64,000 bases of DNA. Source: Methanospirillum hungatei JF-1. Its GTDB lineage: Archaea > Halobacteriota > Methanomicrobia > Methanomicrobiales > Methanospirillaceae. A program made the position numbers and the translations under genes. Under the pieces are notes generated by a model that saw nothing but the letters and a program-made list of their open reading frames with translations, searched no databases and was not told the origin of the DNA. The stretch lies in the NCBI RefSeq assembly GCF_000013445.1, contig NC_007796.1, forward strand, positions 3,480,739 to 3,544,738, written 5' to 3'. Shown piece by piece: positions 44,706 to 55,140 of the stretch (positions within the stretch are counted from its first letter, which is position 1; each line of letters starts with the position of its first letter).

Positions 44706-44934
44706 AATACCCCCGGTGCCAAGCAGGAAATTTGTGGCCCTCCTGGCTAAGGGCATGCACGGTTAATTCGTCAGCGTGGAACGATTCACACAATAATTTG
44801 AGAGAATATCCGGGGGGATAACATATCATGCACCGGTGGTTATGGCAAAAGATGAGTTATCTTCCCATTATATGCTCATTGTTCTCCGGCAACTGGGATT
44901 CACCGATGATGATATTGAAAATCTATTTGAATAA
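44706..44934 (+). pseudogene. HicA-like toxin remnant
   Basis: Directly after hicB the bases encode IPPVPSRKFVALLAKGMHG before a stop, in line with the HicA start (PPVPSRK), then in other frames HIMHR (near 44828, HicA-type) and finally MLIVLRQLGFTDDDIENLFE ending at 44934, like the HicA C-terminus. Several stops and frame changes separate them, so the toxin is dead. Confidence 0.55.
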
Positions 44935-44993
44935 TAGGGAAAAATAAAAATATTGCAATAATATTTTCCCACAACGCTTATTGTTATGCGACA

Positions 44994-45194
44994 TCACTTT
45001 GTCTCTATTGAGAAATTTTTCATAATATTGCTTATTATTTGCTGACTCATATTCAGAAGCTCAATACCAACAATTCTGTTATCTTCATCATAATCGAGGA
45101 TTACTCCTGGTTGAATCTCTTCAGAATCCATAATCGCTGATTCATGAAATCTCAGATAAAGGGCCTCATTTGCAGAATCTATTGTAATTTTCAT
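44994..45194 (-). CDS. DUF2283 protein, putative antitoxin
   Basis: A 66-residue DUF2283 family protein (MKITIDSANEALYLRF, EIQPGVILDYDEDNRIVGIE then LLNMSQQ). Its start overlaps the stop of the DUF4258-like gene by four bases. DUF2283 genes are often paired with small toxin-like partners; the antitoxin role is inferred from this. Confidence 0.75.
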   Translation of the reverse strand: MKITIDSANEALYLRFHESAIMDSEEIQPGVILDYDEDNRIVGIELLNMSQQIISNIMKNFSIETK

Positions 45195-45433
45195 TTTTGT
45201 ACCCTCCGATCAAAGAACACTGTGATAATTCTCTGCGGTTGAACAGATGGGTTGATAATTACCCGTAAAAACTTCCCCTTCCTCTCTGGTATTGCGGAAA
45301 TATAATGCATCGTCCCATCTTCTCTCAATTCAGTATAATCAGGATTTTCAATTGTTTTTCGAATCCACTCATGAGAAATATCACGTTCTTGCGCCATAGA
45401 CAAAGCATGCAGAGAAAAACAATAATTTGACAT
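45191..45433 (-). CDS. DUF4258-like small protein, putative toxin
   Basis: An 80-residue protein with the DUF4258 pattern: SLHALSMAQERDISHEWIRK near the start, then TIENPDY, and FLRVIINPSVQPQRIITVFF at the end, with a RelE-like alpha-beta order. It is followed by DUF2283 with an ATGA-type overlap. The pair looks like a compact type II toxin-antitoxin module; both frames are intact. Confidence 0.7.
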   Translation of the reverse strand: MSNYCFSLHALSMAQERDISHEWIRKTIENPDYTELREDGTMHYISAIPERKGKFLRVIINPSVQPQRIITVFFDRRVQK

Positions 45434-45500
45434 AAATTATTGCATCAATATTTGCTATCTATCATTTATTGAGATTGCATTTCATGAATAATTCTGCGAA

Positions 45501-47300
45501 CTATATCCTTTTAAACATTTTTCCTAATTCCTGACACGAGAACGAAATTATCGTCGGCCGGCCATGTGGACAGGTCCAGGGATCGGCAGTCTGTGACAGT
45601 TGATTTATTATATCCATCCCCTGTTCAGGGGTGAGCACCGCTCCTGCTTTGACCGCACTTCTGCATGCAACCAGCCGGAGAACCTGTTCTTTTAACCGAA
45701 CCGGCCCCTCGTCTTCTGAGAGGATCGTTCCGATTATCTCCCTGACCGTTTCTGGATCTTCATATCTTCCGAGGACCACCGGGACACCCCGTACACACCA
45801 GGTATCCTGACCAAAGGGCTCTATAATAAACCCTTCATCGGTGAGAACCGGAAGAACAGACGGGATAAGCCCGGCTTCGGAGGGGCTGAGGGTGAGCACT
45901 ACCGGGGCAATCAGTTCCTGGGTTTTCAGGTGCAAAGACTCCTGCTGCTTTAACTGATCATATCTGACCCGTTCATGGGCTGCATGCTGATCGATGAGAA
46001 ATAATGCCCCAGTCTTATCGCTTGCAACAATATATGTCCCGCCGACCTGCCCAATCCAGAAGAGCTCGGGGAACCGTTCATCCCTGACCGTAGCATCATC
46101 GGCACTCTCCTGTAACCGTGTCTGCAAAAGCTGACGTGACGTGGTCCGGTACCCGGAAAGAGTTGCTTCACACACCTGCCTCGAAACCGGAGCCGCTGCG
46201 ACAGCTCCATACCGGATTGGAGCTGGTGCCGGAGAAGGAATATCACTGAGAGAGATCTGTGCATCTTCATCCGCTGCGGCAGGGAGATCAAGCAGATTTG
46301 CATCATCAAGAGCCAGTCTGACAGTCCGGACAAGCAGATCAAGGATTGTTCGTTCTGCAGAAAATCTGACCTCACGCTTGGTCGGATGGATATTTGCATC
46401 CACTTCTGCCGGAGGGATTTCAAGCATCAGGACCGCAACCGGCCATACATTGCCGGGTATCAGGGATCCATACGCCCGTTTTACCGCAGAGACCATCGCA
46501 GGAGACTGAACAAGACGACCGTTCACGGCAATAAGTAACCGTTGTCTGTTCTGCTTTACCAGTTTCGGTAGGGAGATAAGACCGGTCACGAGAGTATTGC
46601 CATCCCTACCGCGGATTGGGATCATCATCCCTGCATCAGACGGATAGAGTGCCCGGAAGATATCAGAAAGGTCAGACCCCCCATGAGTTGAGAATTTTTC
46701 AATCCCGTTTACGAGGTACCGGAAGGTGATACCCGGATACAGACATGCAAATGACTCAAGAAGGGATGTGATGTGTGCAACCTCTGTCTGCAGGCTTTTC
46801 AGGAACTTGCGCCTGGCCGGTGTATTGAAAAACACCTCTTCAACGGTTATCGAGGTCCCGTTCGGTGCCCCTGTCTCGGTGCATTCGACGACCTCTCCCC
46901 CCGTGATCCGAAACAGGATTGCTGTATCAGACTCTTTCGGCTTTGTTATCATCGTCACATAGGAGACTGCCGCTATGCTTGCAAGTGCCTCACCCCGAAA
47001 CCCAAGCGTCCGGCAGGAAAGCAGATCCTCACCGGTCCTGATCTTGCTCGTGGCATGGGCAAGAAAGGCAATCCTGACCTGATCAGAAGGGATTCCGACC
47101 CCGTCATCGGTGATCCGGATGCGGGATATCACGCCATGAGCTGTAGAGAGTTCCACCGTAATTCTGGATGAAGCTGCATCGATTGCATTCTCGACCAGCT
47201 CTTTGACGATGGAAACCGGACGATCCACCACTTCTCCGGCAGCGATCAGATGGACGGTTGATTCATCAAGGACCTGGATGACCGGGGCAAGGTTGGTCAT
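45501..47300 (-). CDS. mutL: DNA mismatch repair protein MutL
   Basis: A 599-residue MutL. The GHKL ATPase domain has ELVENAIDAASSRI near residue 35, RITDDGVGIPSDQV and TLGFRGEALASIAAV near 95, followed by the transducer domain (NIHPTKREVRFS). The C-terminal domain keeps an endonuclease-type motif FLIDQHAAHERVRYDQL; the usual DQHA(X)2E(X)4E has Asp in place of the last Glu. The C-terminal CPHGRPT motif is kept. Its start overlaps the mutS stop by four bases. This bacterial-type system is patchy in archaea and was probably gained by transfer. Confidence 0.96.
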   Translation of the reverse strand: MTNLAPVIQVLDESTVHLIAAGEVVDRPVSIVKELVENAIDAASSRITVELSTAHGVISRIRITDDGVGIPSDQVRIAFLAHATSKIRTGEDLLSCRTLGFRGEALASIAAVSYVTMITKPKESDTAILFRITGGEVVECTETGAPNGTSITVEEVFFNTPARRKFLKSLQTEVAHITSLLESFACLYPGITFRYLVNGIEKFSTHGGSDLSDIFRALYPSDAGMMIPIRGRDGNTLVTGLISLPKLVKQNRQRLLIAVNGRLVQSPAMVSAVKRAYGSLIPGNVWPVAVLMLEIPPAEVDANIHPTKREVRFSAERTILDLLVRTVRLALDDANLLDLPAAADEDAQISLSDIPSPAPAPIRYGAVAAAPVSRQVCEATLSGYRTTSRQLLQTRLQESADDATVRDERFPELFWIGQVGGTYIVASDKTGALFLIDQHAAHERVRYDQLKQQESLHLKTQELIAPVVLTLSPSEAGLIPSVLPVLTDEGFIIEPFGQDTWCVRGVPVVLGRYEDPETVREIIGTILSEDEGPVRLKEQVLRLVACRSAVKAGAVLTPEQGMDIINQLSQTADPWTCPHGRPTIISFSCQELGKMFKRI

Positions 47301-49975
47301 GGATGTCGTGCCTTCTCCTGCAGATCGGCAAGGATACTAAGTGCCTGTATTGGTGTAATCTCATTGACCTGAAGTGAGCGGAGTTCTTCCCGCAGAGGAT
47401 CCGGCCCGGCCTCCCTGACCGGCTCTGTCCCGGCATCAAGAAGAATCATCTGGGTGTACCGCTTGACACCACCGCCCATCGGATCCTCCCCGCTCATAAT
47501 CCGTTTCATCAGCTCTTCAGACCTGCTCACCACCGAAGCCGGAACACCGGCAAGCTGGGCCACATGAATACCATAACTCCGGTCGGTTGCGCCGGGCACC
47601 AGTTTCCGGAGGAATATGACGTCCTTGTCCGTCTCCTTTACCGCGAAATGACAGTTACGGACCCGTTTAAGGTCGGCTTCTATCCCGACTATCTCATGGA
47701 AATGGGTCGCAAAAAGACATCGCGGCCCCTTGGACCTCTTTCCATGAAGGTGCTCAAGGACAGCTTTTGCGATACAGTACCCGTCAAGCGTGCTGGTCCC
47801 TCTGCCGATCTCATCCAATATGACAAGGCTTTTCTCTGTAGCATGGTTGAGAATGGTTGCAAGCTCCATCATCTCAACCATAAAGGTACTCTGTCCGGAG
47901 GCAAGATCATCAAATGCCCCGACCCTGGTAAATATCCGATCAACGACCCCGATCCTGGCATACGTAGCCGGGACAAAACTTCCCATCTGGGCAAGAATGA
48001 TGATCAGGGCCACGCTCCGCATATAGGTTGACTTTCCGGCCATATTGGCCCCGGTGATGATCAGGATCTGGTCCGATCCTGCCGAGAGCTCAGCATCGTT
48101 CGGAACAAAACCCCCGCCAATACTGCTCTCCACCACCGGATGACGGCATTCACGGATCAGAAGGGTTGGTTCATCGACAAGTTCGGGCCTGACATACTGG
48201 TTTTTGAGTGCTACTTCGGCAAGTCCTGCATAGAGGTCAATCTTCCCGATCGCCTGGGCTATCTCCTGAAGAGCAGGTACCTCCTGACTTGCCTTTTCGA
48301 TGATATCCCTGAAAATCTCCTCTTCAAGACTCTGCAGCCGCTCGTCAGCCGTTGCTATCTGGGACTCCATCTCGCGAAGTGCCGGGACGGTATACCGCTC
48401 CCCGTTTGCAGTTGTCTGGCGGCGTTCATAATCATCCGGAACACTGGCAAGATTTGCCTTGGTTATCTCGATGTAGTACCCGAATACTGCGTTATATTTT
48501 ATTTTCAGGGATTTTATCCCGGTTCGTTCCTTCTCCTGCTGCTCAAGGTCTGCGATCCATTGTTTCCCGTTTCGTGAGATAGTCCGGAGGTGATCAAGTT
48601 CCTCATGATACCCGTCCTGTATCACCCCCCCTTTCCTGATAAGGGCTGGTGGATCCTGGACAATTGCTCTTGTGATAAGATCGGCCAGAGGGGTGATGTC
48701 CCTGATACCGGCGATTGCACCGGATAGTTCGTCAGGAATACCATCCTCTGTAGAGAAGAGGGTTTTGAGACGCTTCACCGCATCATTCGCTGCAGCAAGG
48801 GTTACCAGATCCCGGGGGCTTGCATTCCCATAACTGATCCTCCCGGCAATCCGCTCAAGATCCGGGAACCGGTGGATGCGGGTCCGGACATCATGTCTGA
48901 CAGCTGACCGATCAATGAAGTATGATACCGCATCAAGCCGGCGGTTTATTACGTTCGGATCCAGGAGGGGTGCAGCAATCCTTTTGCGGAGGAGACGGCG
49001 GCCCATCGGGGTCAGGGTCAGATCGATGGTTGCAACAAGGGTTCCTTCTTCGGTCCGGTCCCGGATATTCTGCAGCACCTCCAGATTTCGTAAGGTGACG
49101 GCATCAAGGACCAGATGTGATCCGATATCCGACCGGTGGACCGACCTGATATGGGATAATGAATCAAACTGGGTCTTCTGGGCATAGGCCAGGGCAGCTC
49201 CTGCCGCGATGGTTCCTGCCACATAACCGGCACAGGGCAGATCCTCAGGATTTGAAATGGTGAACTGCCGGCAGAGAACCTCCTCTGCAGATGCCTTCGC
49301 GAACAAAGAGGAATCCTGGGATGATACAAGCGGGACGATACTCTGTAAGAATCTGACCAGATCCTCACCGGCCCCTGCAGGGATGATGCATTCCGACGGA
49401 TGATACCGTGCTGCTTCAGAACGGATACCATCCTGCATATCCTGTGAGGGGATCTCGGTAAACTGAAAATCTCCGGTTGAGATATCAATAAAAGAGAGAC
49501 CGACCCGCTTCTTTTTCTGATCAGGATACACCGCCATCAGGTATCGTGCCTGTTCGGTTGAGAGAAGAGCGGCATCGATGACGGTCCCCGGTGTGACAAC
49601 TCTGACGACTGCCCTTTTGACTATCCCTTTTGCCTTTTTCGGATCCTCGACCTGTTCACAGATAGCGACTTTATATCCCTTACTGATCATGCGGGACAGG
49701 TAGGTATCCACTGCATGGTACGGTACTCCTGCAAGCGGAATGTCCTGACCGTCCGGCATCCTGCCCCGTGAGGTCAGGGTGATATCAAGTTCTCTGGCAC
49801 AAATCTGGGCGTCCTCACAGAATGTCTCGTAAAAATCACCCATTCGAAAGAAGATGACACAGTCCGGGTACTGCTGTTTCGCATCGTAAAATTGTTGCAT
49901 CGCCGGCGTTATTTTCCCCGGTTTTTCTGCAATTCCCTTTTGCCCGGTTTCTTTCGGGGCTGCCGGATCACTCAT
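47297..49975 (-). CDS. mutS: DNA mismatch repair protein MutS
   Basis: An 892-residue MutS1. The mismatch-reading Phe-x-Glu is in MGDFYETFCEDA near residue 48. The ATPase domain has Walker A ITGANMAGKSTYMRSVALI near 645, Walker B LVILDEIGRGTSTLDG and the FATHFHEI signature, and ends with the short C-terminal tail. Length is normal. It forms an operon with mutL. Confidence 0.97.
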   Translation of the reverse strand: MSDPAAPKETGQKGIAEKPGKITPAMQQFYDAKQQYPDCVIFFRMGDFYETFCEDAQICARELDITLTSRGRMPDGQDIPLAGVPYHAVDTYLSRMISKGYKVAICEQVEDPKKAKGIVKRAVVRVVTPGTVIDAALLSTEQARYLMAVYPDQKKKRVGLSFIDISTGDFQFTEIPSQDMQDGIRSEAARYHPSECIIPAGAGEDLVRFLQSIVPLVSSQDSSLFAKASAEEVLCRQFTISNPEDLPCAGYVAGTIAAGAALAYAQKTQFDSLSHIRSVHRSDIGSHLVLDAVTLRNLEVLQNIRDRTEEGTLVATIDLTLTPMGRRLLRKRIAAPLLDPNVINRRLDAVSYFIDRSAVRHDVRTRIHRFPDLERIAGRISYGNASPRDLVTLAAANDAVKRLKTLFSTEDGIPDELSGAIAGIRDITPLADLITRAIVQDPPALIRKGGVIQDGYHEELDHLRTISRNGKQWIADLEQQEKERTGIKSLKIKYNAVFGYYIEITKANLASVPDDYERRQTTANGERYTVPALREMESQIATADERLQSLEEEIFRDIIEKASQEVPALQEIAQAIGKIDLYAGLAEVALKNQYVRPELVDEPTLLIRECRHPVVESSIGGGFVPNDAELSAGSDQILIITGANMAGKSTYMRSVALIIILAQMGSFVPATYARIGVVDRIFTRVGAFDDLASGQSTFMVEMMELATILNHATEKSLVILDEIGRGTSTLDGYCIAKAVLEHLHGKRSKGPRCLFATHFHEIVGIEADLKRVRNCHFAVKETDKDVIFLRKLVPGATDRSYGIHVAQLAGVPASVVSRSEELMKRIMSGEDPMGGGVKRYTQMILLDAGTEPVREAGPDPLREELRSLQVNEITPIQALSILADLQEKARHP

Positions 49976-50119
49976 GACTGGTACACATTAGGAAAGAAAG
50001 GCCAAAATGGTAACCTCATCACATCAGAATCTATGCCCGTTTCAGGATGATTTAAGAATCAAACGCGTTTCTGCAGGAATAATGATAGTATTAAACCTTA
50101 AAAAATGAGAAACTCTTCT

Positions 50120-51106
50120 ATGAAAGCTGCAATCATCGGCGCTTCCGGATACACCGGTGGCGAACTGATCCGACTGATGCAATCACACCCTCATGTGACC
50201 ATTGATGTCGCAACATCCCGGCAGCTGGCAGGAAAACCGGTGACAAGCCAGCATCCCCATCTTAAGGGATTTTGTAACCTTACCTTTGAAAATCCGGAGA
50301 TTTCATCCCTTGATACGGATATCGCATTCCTGGCAGTCCCCCATACCGCTGCCATGGCATATGTTCCGGATCTGATGGAGCGGGGAATAAAAATAATTGA
50401 CCTCTCTGCAGATTACCGGCTCCCACAAGCAGTCTTTGAGGAGGTGTACGGGACACCCCATACCGCATGGAAGGAAGTACCGTACGGGCTATGTGAATTA
50501 CACCGGGATGCCTGCAGAAATGCACCCTTTGTCTCAAACCCCGGATGCTTCCCGACCGGGGCAACCCTGGCATCAGCTCCCCTGGCAAAGAAGGCACATA
50601 CCATCATCTATGACTCAAAAACAGGGGTTTCCGGTGCCGGTGACAGTCCGTCAGCAACAACCCACTTCCCCAATGTCGGGGATAACCTGACGGCATATAA
50701 ATGGACCAGCCACCGTCACCTTGCTGAGATGAGACAGGAGCTGGCATACCTCGGATCACCGGCCCGGTGCTACTTCACCCCTCATCTCCTTCCGGTGAAC
50801 CGGGGCATCCTGACCACCGCCCATATCCTGCTTGATGAACCGATCGAACAGAAAGAAGTGGAGAAGATATACCAGGACTTTTACCGGAATGAACCATTTG
50901 TCAGGTACCAGCGGCCTTCACTCAATGCTGTCCGGGGATCCAACTTCTGCGATCTGATGGTCGAAGCATCAGAGAACCGGGTTGTCGCGGTTTCGGTGAT
51001 TGATAACCTGGTGAAAGGAGCGAGTGGCCAGGCAATACAGAATATGAACCTGATGTGCGGATGGGACGAGACACTCGGGCTTATGAACCCGGGAATGCTT
51101 CCCTGA
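50120..51106 (+). CDS. argC: N-acetyl-gamma-glutamyl-phosphate reductase ArgC
   Basis: ArgC carries out the third step of arginine synthesis through acetylated intermediates. I place the start at ATG 50120 ([19 protein letters not shown]), since the family starts there; ATG 50105 would add five residues. The catalytic Cys is in [15 protein letters not shown] near residue 145, and [17 protein letters not shown] and the C-terminal [21 protein letters not shown] segment ([12 protein letters not shown]) are present. First gene of the arg cluster. Confidence 0.95.
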   Translation: MKAAIIGASGYTGGELIRLMQSHPHVTIDVATSRQLAGKPVTSQHPHLKGFCNLTFENPEISSLDTDIAFLAVPHTAAMAYVPDLMERGIKIIDLSADYRLPQAVFEEVYGTPHTAWKEVPYGLCELHRDACRNAPFVSNPGCFPTGATLASAPLAKKAHTIIYDSKTGVSGAGDSPSATTHFPNVGDNLTAYKWTSHRHLAEMRQELAYLGSPARCYFTPHLLPVNRGILTTAHILLDEPIEQKEVEKIYQDFYRNEPFVRYQRPSLNAVRGSNFCDLMVEASENRVVAVSVIDNLVKGASGQAIQNMNLMCGWDETLGLMNPGMLP

Positions 51107-51116
51107 TGGAGAAAAT

Positions 51117-51593
51117 ATGCTTGTTCGCGATGCAATGACCAAAAATCCGGTGACCTGTAACGCAGGCGACTCAATCGCCGATGTTGCCGGAGTAATGCGC
51201 AGCAGAAAGATTGGTGGAATCCCTATCCTGGAGGGAGATGTACTTGTCGGTATCGTCACCGAGACAGATATCATACAACTCCTCATGACAAAAGGGCCCT
51301 CTGATGATCTCTGGCTCCCGTCACCTCTTGAGATCATCGAACTGCCGGTCAGGGAATTTATCAACTGGGAACATACGAAAAAGGCTCTGACCGATATCAG
51401 GCAGAAGAAGATAACAGATATCATGAGTAAACCGGTGATCACCATCTCCCCTGATGATGACATCGAGACCGCAGCACAGCGGATGCTTGAGAAGAAGATC
51501 GATCGGCTTTGTGTTACCGAACAAAACAAACTGATCGGAATAATCACCCGTGAGGATATTGTCTGGTCCCTGGCTGGTGAGAAGGATGCATAA
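51117..51593 (+). CDS. CBS-domain protein in arginine operon
   Basis: A 158-residue protein with two CBS domains (VRDAMTKNPVTCNAGDSIAD, then VAGVMRSRKIGGIPI; second unit ITDIMSKPVITISPDDDIET) separated by about 35 residues, ending KLIGIITREDIVWSLAG. Such pairs bind adenosyl ligands. It lies between argC (10-base gap) and argJ (1-base gap) on the same strand. It may tune arginine synthesis to energy state, but this is inferred from position only. Confidence 0.85.
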   Translation: MLVRDAMTKNPVTCNAGDSIADVAGVMRSRKIGGIPILEGDVLVGIVTETDIIQLLMTKGPSDDLWLPSPLEIIELPVREFINWEHTKKALTDIRQKKITDIMSKPVITISPDDDIETAAQRMLEKKIDRLCVTEQNKLIGIITREDIVWSLAGEKDA

Positions 51594-51594
51594 G

Positions 51595-52746
51595 ATGCAG
51601 TCGATTTGTGCAATAGAAGGGGTAAAAGCAGCGGGAATCAAGGAAGGCAAGTTCGGCCTTGCACTTATTGAGGCAGAAGGAACCGCCGCAGCTGCATTTA
51701 CCATGAATAAGGCGTGCGCAGCCCCCATCATCCTCATGCGTGAGCGGATGAAGAAGGGATACCTGACCGCCACCATAACAAATAGCGGATGTGCGAACGC
51801 CCTGACCGGAAAGCAGGGAATATCAGATGCCATGGAGATGGCAGCAATCGCCGGTGAGTATCTGGGTGTTGAACCAGAGACCGTCGGTGTTGCGAGTACC
51901 GGGGTTATCAGCCGGTACCTGAACCTTCCCCTAATCCGGGACCAGTGTTCCCGTATTGCTCCGATGATGTCTCACGGGCCTGATGCGGAGATAGCGGCTG
52001 CACGGGCCATCATGACCACTGACCTTATTGAAAAACACGCCCTTGTGGAACGCGACGGATTTGTCATCGGAGGTATATGTAAAGGATCGGGTATGATCGC
52101 CCCCAATATGGGGACCATGCTCGGATATGTATACACCGATGCAGAGATCAACCAGCAGGATCTGCAGGACGCCCTGAAATCTGCGGTCAGACGGAGTTTT
52201 AACCGGGTCGTCGTCGACGGTGATACCAGCACCAATGATGTGGTATTCTGTACCGCTACCGGAGCAGCAGGAAAGGTCTCAAAGGGTGAGTTTGCCAAAG
52301 CGCTGGAGGAGTGCTGCACCATCCTTGGGAAGCATATCGCAAAAGACGGAGAGGGAGCGACCAAGATGATCGAGGTGGTTGTCAGGAATGCCCAAACAGA
52401 GGATGATGCAGATCTCATCGCACGGACCATTGTCGGATCTCCCCTGGTCAAGACGGCGGTATACGGGGAGGATCCAAACTGGGGGCGTATCGTTGCCGCA
52501 GCCGGGCGTTCTGGTGCAGAGATAGATCCCGAGATCGTCTCATGCTGGATATCAAACCGGAAGATCCGGGCGCAGGTATGTGACCGGGGGACCATATCGG
52601 CCGATCTCTCCCAGGCGAAAGCAGCCCTCTCCGGGAGTGAGGTCAGGATTGAACTGGATCTTGCTCTCGGGAACGAGCATGCAACCGCCTGGGGTTGCGA
52701 CCTGACTGAAAAATATGTTGAGATTAACGGGAAGTACACCACATGA
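51595..52746 (+). CDS. argJ: Ornithine acetyltransferase ArgJ
   Basis: ArgJ moves the acetyl group from N-acetylornithine to glutamate, and often also makes N-acetylglutamate. The start is placed at ATG 51595 (383 residues); ATG 51586 and a longer frame from 51550 overlap the CBS gene. The self-cleavage site is [17 protein letters not shown] near residue 163, with Thr as new N-terminal nucleophile (the usual preceding Ala is Gly here). Later motifs [10 protein letters not shown] and [15 protein letters not shown] are standard. ATGA overlap with argB. Confidence 0.94.
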   Translation: MQSICAIEGVKAAGIKEGKFGLALIEAEGTAAAAFTMNKACAAPIILMRERMKKGYLTATITNSGCANALTGKQGISDAMEMAAIAGEYLGVEPETVGVASTGVISRYLNLPLIRDQCSRIAPMMSHGPDAEIAAARAIMTTDLIEKHALVERDGFVIGGICKGSGMIAPNMGTMLGYVYTDAEINQQDLQDALKSAVRRSFNRVVVDGDTSTNDVVFCTATGAAGKVSKGEFAKALEECCTILGKHIAKDGEGATKMIEVVVRNAQTEDDADLIARTIVGSPLVKTAVYGEDPNWGRIVAAAGRSGAEIDPEIVSCWISNRKIRAQVCDRGTISADLSQAKAALSGSEVRIELDLALGNEHATAWGCDLTEKYVEINGKYTT

Positions 52747-53627
52747 AGCGTGAAGACGTCCTGATGGAGGCACTGCCCTACATCCAGAAGTTCCATGGAA
52801 GAAGCATGGTCATCAAGCTGGGCGGGCATGCCATGGTTGATACCTGCATTATGGACACCGTCATCCGTGATGTTGTCCTCCTCCAGCTGGTAGGGATTAA
52901 ATGCGTAATCGTTCACGGCGGAGGTCCTGAGATCACCGAGAAGATGAAGGCCATGGGGAAACAGCCACGATTTGTATCTGGCCTTCGGATCACCGATGAT
53001 GACACCCTTGAAGTTGCCCAGATGGTCCTTGTCGGCAAGATAAATTCAAAGATCGTCTCCCTTGTCTCCCGTGCCGGGGGAAGGGCGGTTGGGATCTCCG
53101 GGAATGACGCCAACCTTATTATCGCGAGAAAGATGGACCGGCAAAAGGTCAGGGTTGAAAACCGGGAGGAGGAGGTTGACCTTGGACATGTTGGAGAGAT
53201 AGAAGAGATTCGGCCGGCTCTCCTTCACACGCTCCTTGACAACCAGTTCATCCCGGTCATCTCACCCCTTGCCATCGACCGGAATGGCAATGATCTGAAC
53301 ATCAATGCAGATACCGCAGCCGGAGAGCTTGCCATCGCTCTTGGTGCACACAAACTTATCAGCATGACAGATGTGGACGGTATCATGAACCGTGAACGGA
53401 CCGAGGTCTACCGGCGGATGACACCGCAGGATGCAGAGGAACTGATCGCATCTGGCGTCGTGTCCGAAGGAATGATCCCTAAAGTGCTTGCGGTTCTTCG
53501 TGCCCTCCATGGTGGTGTTCCCTATGCCCATATCATCAATGGTAACCTGGCTCACAATCTGATCATGGAACTCTTCACCGCTGAAGGGGTCGGAACCATG
53601 ATCACCGACCGAATTGACGAGGTGTGA
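52743..53627 (+). CDS. argB: Acetylglutamate kinase ArgB
   Basis: A 294-residue amino acid kinase family member, the second step of arginine synthesis. Motifs are [12 protein letters not shown] near residue 20, [15 protein letters not shown] near 57, [18 protein letters not shown] and [20 protein letters not shown]. The start overlaps argJ by four bases, and the stop overlaps the GTG start of the next gene by four bases (GTGA). Confidence 0.96.
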   Translation: MKREDVLMEALPYIQKFHGRSMVIKLGGHAMVDTCIMDTVIRDVVLLQLVGIKCVIVHGGGPEITEKMKAMGKQPRFVSGLRITDDDTLEVAQMVLVGKINSKIVSLVSRAGGRAVGISGNDANLIIARKMDRQKVRVENREEEVDLGHVGEIEEIRPALLHTLLDNQFIPVISPLAIDRNGNDLNINADTAAGELAIALGAHKLISMTDVDGIMNRERTEVYRRMTPQDAEELIASGVVSEGMIPKVLAVLRALHGGVPYAHIINGNLAHNLIMELFTAEGVGTMITDRIDEV

Positions 53628-54817
53628 AGGCTACGACGACACATCAGACGTATTTTCGTGCCTGCATTCTGATCCTGATGCTACTGGGATCTCTGACCGG
53701 CCCGGTCTGTGGCTCGGTATATCTCAGGAACGGGACAGAGATAAGCGAGGATACAGCCTATCTCACCATTCTGCAGGATGGAAATACCACCGCAGAAAAC
53801 CTCTCCATCCAGTTTTTCTACAATACCCATTGTGGTGCATGCCACAGTGCCCTGGCGTTTCTTGAGAAATACCGGTCTGAAAACCCTGGGATCGTAATTG
53901 CATACCATGACCTGTTTAATAGTACCGAAAACAGGGAACTGTTTGAGAATTATAAAGCACAGTATAACCGGCAGTATGCAGCGGTCCCGGTCATCTTCAT
54001 GGGAAATGCCGTGCTTGAAGGAACTTATGCCATCGAGGAAAATTTTGAACCGCTGGTGAAGGGATATGCAGAACTGAATACGAAAGGATTTTCTCTCCCC
54101 TCACTCCCGCAATTAACTCTGTCGTCACAATCAAAATCAGACGGAACGGGTATCAGCATCCCCCTGATTGTCGGAGCCGGACTTCTCGACGGGATCAATC
54201 CCTGTGCCTTTGCAGTCCTTGTCATCCTCCTGATTTACCTGATGAGTCTTGGCAGCAGACAAAAGATGATCCTGGCAGGAATTGTCTACTCAGCGGCGGT
54301 CTTCTTCTTCTACTTCCTCTCCGGAGTAGGGATTTTCACGGCAATTCAAACAACCGGGATGGTCAAAGGATTTTCCTTCGTGGCAGCGATGATTGCCATC
54401 ATTGCAGGGATTTTGATGATAAAGGATGCCTTTTATCCGGGGAAGGGTCCATCACTTGCAATTCCTGAGGGAAGAAAAGGAGTTATAAGCCGGTATATTG
54501 AAAAGTCAACCGTCCCGTCAGCATTTGTCCTTGGAATTCTGGTCGGGATGTTTGAACTTCCCTGCACCGGAGGGATATACCTTGCCATTCTGTCTATGAT
54601 ATCTCTCCGGACTGATGTGAGTGGAGGCCTTGGATACCTGCTTATCTACAACTTTGCATTCATCCTTCCGCTTCTCATCATCATTGCCCTGGTTGCCTGG
54701 GGCCTGCCTCCGGAGCGGGTGAATGAGTTCAGGTTAGAGCAGAGGAGAGTTATCCGGATAATCATCGGATGTATCATGTTCTTCTTTGCAGCCATCATCC
54801 TGATGGAGTTATTCTAA
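53624..54817 (+). CDS. Thioredoxin-CcdA fusion, secreted/membrane thiol-disulfide protein
   Basis: A 397-residue protein with a signal peptide ([19 protein letters not shown]), a thioredoxin-like domain outside the membrane with the CGAC pair in [20 protein letters not shown] near residue 67 and [10 protein letters not shown] as the cis-Pro loop, then a CcdA/DsbD-type membrane domain of six or so helices ([20 protein letters not shown] near 185, and [17 protein letters not shown] with the second Cys near 310). It should pass electrons from the cytoplasm to outside thiols. GTG start overlaps the argB stop. No arginine link is known. Confidence 0.85.
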   Translation: MKATTTHQTYFRACILILMLLGSLTGPVCGSVYLRNGTEISEDTAYLTILQDGNTTAENLSIQFFYNTHCGACHSALAFLEKYRSENPGIVIAYHDLFNSTENRELFENYKAQYNRQYAAVPVIFMGNAVLEGTYAIEENFEPLVKGYAELNTKGFSLPSLPQLTLSSQSKSDGTGISIPLIVGAGLLDGINPCAFAVLVILLIYLMSLGSRQKMILAGIVYSAAVFFFYFLSGVGIFTAIQTTGMVKGFSFVAAMIAIIAGILMIKDAFYPGKGPSLAIPEGRKGVISRYIEKSTVPSAFVLGILVGMFELPCTGGIYLAILSMISLRTDVSGGLGYLLIYNFAFILPLLIIIALVAWGLPPERVNEFRLEQRRVIRIIIGCIMFFFAAIILMELF

Positions 54818-54818
54818 A

Positions 54819-55100
54819 TTATTCCTCCTTTTTCTTTCGCCATTGCTCCTGAAACTCCTCGCTCATCCTCACCAGTATCTGAAATATATCCCGGATGGGT
54901 GCCGGGTCAAGACCAAGATTGGTGGATTCGATTGTTGCCCGGTCAAGGACTGCATTGGCCTGATCAGGGATCCGGACCGGGAGACCCTGTCTTTCTTTTT
55001 CCCTGGCAATCTCCTCTACAATACTCATTCGTTCTGCTATCAGGGTGATAATTGCACGATCTTTTTCTTCGATAGATAAACGGAGTGTATCTAGTGACAT
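54819..55100 (-). CDS. Chorismate mutase, AroQ type
   Basis: A 93-residue helical protein that converts chorismate to prephenate. The family pattern is LDTLRLSIEEKDRAIITLIA then ERMSIVEEIAREKERQG, with active-site Arg, Lys and Glu at the expected spacing, and a C-terminal helix (IRDIFQILVRMSEEFQEQW). Standalone, convergent with the thioredoxin-CcdA gene (1-base gap). Confidence 0.88.
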   Translation of the reverse strand: MSLDTLRLSIEEKDRAIITLIAERMSIVEEIAREKERQGLPVRIPDQANAVLDRATIESTNLGLDPAPIRDIFQILVRMSEEFQEQWRKKKEE

Positions 55101-55140
55101 GTCTGTACATCATATGTTTTGATACCTATAGTGCGTTGCT

